NCBI GenBank assembly: GCA_905373185.1
Contig: CAJPSE010000096.1
Span: forward strand, 1-6,496
DNA: 6,496 nucleotides
Direction: 5' to 3'
Origin: an uncultured Fretibacterium sp.
GTDB taxonomy: Bacteria; Synergistota; Synergistia; Synergistales; Aminobacteriaceae
Part shown: positions 6,268 to 6,496 of the stretch, one piece after another
Numbering within the stretch: position 1 is the stretch's first letter
How the letters are laid out: the number at the start of each line of letters is the position of its first letter
The notes under the pieces: generated by a model
Database searches by the model: none
Told to the model about the DNA's origin: nothing
What the model saw: only the letters and a program-made list of their open reading frames with translations
Position numbers and translations under genes: made by a program

Positions 6268-6389
6268 CCTCGGATGGACGCAGCTAGTCCCTTCAGGGGC
6301 GATGCGGGTGTCAGTGGATTGGCGCTGGCTCTTGCAGCTGCGTTCCTGTTGAAAAGGAAAGCCTGATTTTCAACAACCGCAGCTAGTCC
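6202..6389 (+). repeat. Approximately 99-bp tandem duplication covering the CTERM 3' end
   Basis: Bases 6202-6290 and 6301-6389 align without gaps at an offset of exactly 99. GACGCGGGGGTC matches GATGCGGGTGTC, stop TAA 6265 matches stop TGA 6364, and the 12-mer CGCAGCTAGTCC is found identically at 6279-6290 and 6378-6389. The two copies have diverged in many third positions and several codons, so the duplication is not recent, or the second copy came from another CTERM gene. Confidence 0.7.
6274..6366 (+). pseudogene. Orphan Synergist-CTERM tail (gene remnant)
   Basis: It is in the same frame as the preceding gene and starts 6 nt after its TAA. This 30-codon ORF reads MDAASPFRGDAG, then VSGLALALAAAFLLKRKA and TGA. 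It is a recognisable sorting tail: glycine, hydrophobic helix, basic end. However, the conserved Cys is missing (RGDAG instead of GGCDAG) and there is no signal peptide or passenger. Its helix resembles the tail of the gene ending at 1719 more than that of its direct neighbour. It is most likely the leftover 3' end of a lost gene or a duplicated domain. Other possibilities are an alternative tail reached by stop-codon readthrough, or a tiny membrane protein; an AAGG about 11 nt upstream is the only RBS-like sequence. Confidence 0.6.
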
Positions 6390-6410
6390 GTTAAGCAGAC
6401 GACCAGCTCT

Positions 6411-6430
6411 CCGCGGGCTTCTGCCCGCGG
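6411..6430. repeat. Perfect 8-bp inverted repeat (hairpin)
   Basis: CCGCGGGC (6411-6418) pairs with GCCCGCGG (6423-6430) across a TTCT loop. The stem is strong, but the bases that follow (ATGCTGTGTC) are not T-rich, so it is not a canonical intrinsic terminator. It could protect mRNA 3' ends or be part of a REP-like element. Confidence 0.75.
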
Positions 6431-6450
6431 ATGCTGTGTCGGTCGCTTAT

Positions 6451-6482
6451 GCCGAACGGCAACACAGTTGTTGCTGTTCGGC
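6451..6482. repeat. 14-bp inverted repeat (hairpin) downstream of the CTERM gene
   Basis: GCCGAACGGCAACA (6451-6464) pairs with TGTTGCTGTTCGGC (6469-6482) around a CAGT loop, with a single G-T wobble. It is the strongest secondary structure noticed by eye in the window. No T-tract follows. An alternative pairing of CTGTGT (6434-6439) with ACACAG (6462-6467) is possible and would compete with it. Confidence 0.75.
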
Positions 6483-6496
6483 GCAGCAGACGACCG

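Larger units (their letters stand above)
6394..6495 (+). repeat. Direct repeat flanking the intergenic hairpins
   Basis: AGCAGACGACC occurs at 6394-6404 and 6485-6495, 91 bp apart, with the two hairpins between them. The second copy touches the window edge, so this may be the first unit of a longer array or a bounded intergenic element. No coding frame of interest is seen in 6367-6496. Confidence 0.6.

Noticed and set aside
6411..6430. Rho-independent terminator for the beta-helix gene
   Set aside because: The stem is strong but no T-rich tract follows, so it was kept only as an inverted repeat.

Overview
The window looks like chromosomal DNA from a member of the Synergistota (Synergistetes). 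The strongest reason is that two separate proteins end in the same short tail: a Gly/Ser-rich stretch with a GGCDA core, one hydrophobic helix and a terminal basic cluster. This is the layout of the Synergist-CTERM sorting domain. The DNA is GC-rich, and an in-frame UGA fits the selenocysteine use known in this phylum. All convincing genes are on the + strand, and all four encode exported proteins.

Layout. (1) 1-1719 is the 3' part of a gene for a large surface protein: a beta-rich segment, a CARDB-like beta-sandwich, a second beta-sandwich and a Synergist-CTERM tail. (2) 1719-2072 overlaps its stop codon and encodes a small exported thioredoxin-like protein. Its CxxC site is written TGA-Pro-Ala-Cys, so the gene is interrupted by an in-frame UGA that I read as selenocysteine (UPAC). 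A foldable hairpin directly downstream is a candidate bacterial SECIS. Without recoding, the locus looks like two unrelated small ORFs. (3) 2119-3576 encodes a lipoprotein with a DUF1254-like N-terminal and a DUF1214-like C-terminal domain. (4) 3577-3696 is a short intergenic gap with five copies of a 9-nt repeat just before a strong Shine-Dalgarno sequence. (5) 3697-6267 encodes an 856-residue secreted beta-helix protein that starts like an autotransporter passenger but ends in a Lys/Asp/Gly/Pro repeat spacer and a Synergist-CTERM anchor. (6) 6268-6366 holds a second, orphan copy of the CTERM coding sequence in the same frame, produced by an approximately 99-bp tandem duplication. (7) 6367-6496 is non-coding and contains two strong hairpins and a direct repeat that continues to the window edge.

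The genes share the cell envelope as their likely site of action. The first three are close enough to be one operon (stop/start overlap, then a 46-nt gap). The fourth may have its own expression signals, but I could not identify a convincing promoter. The item most worth following up is the exported UxxC thioredoxin, because standard gene calling would split or discard it.
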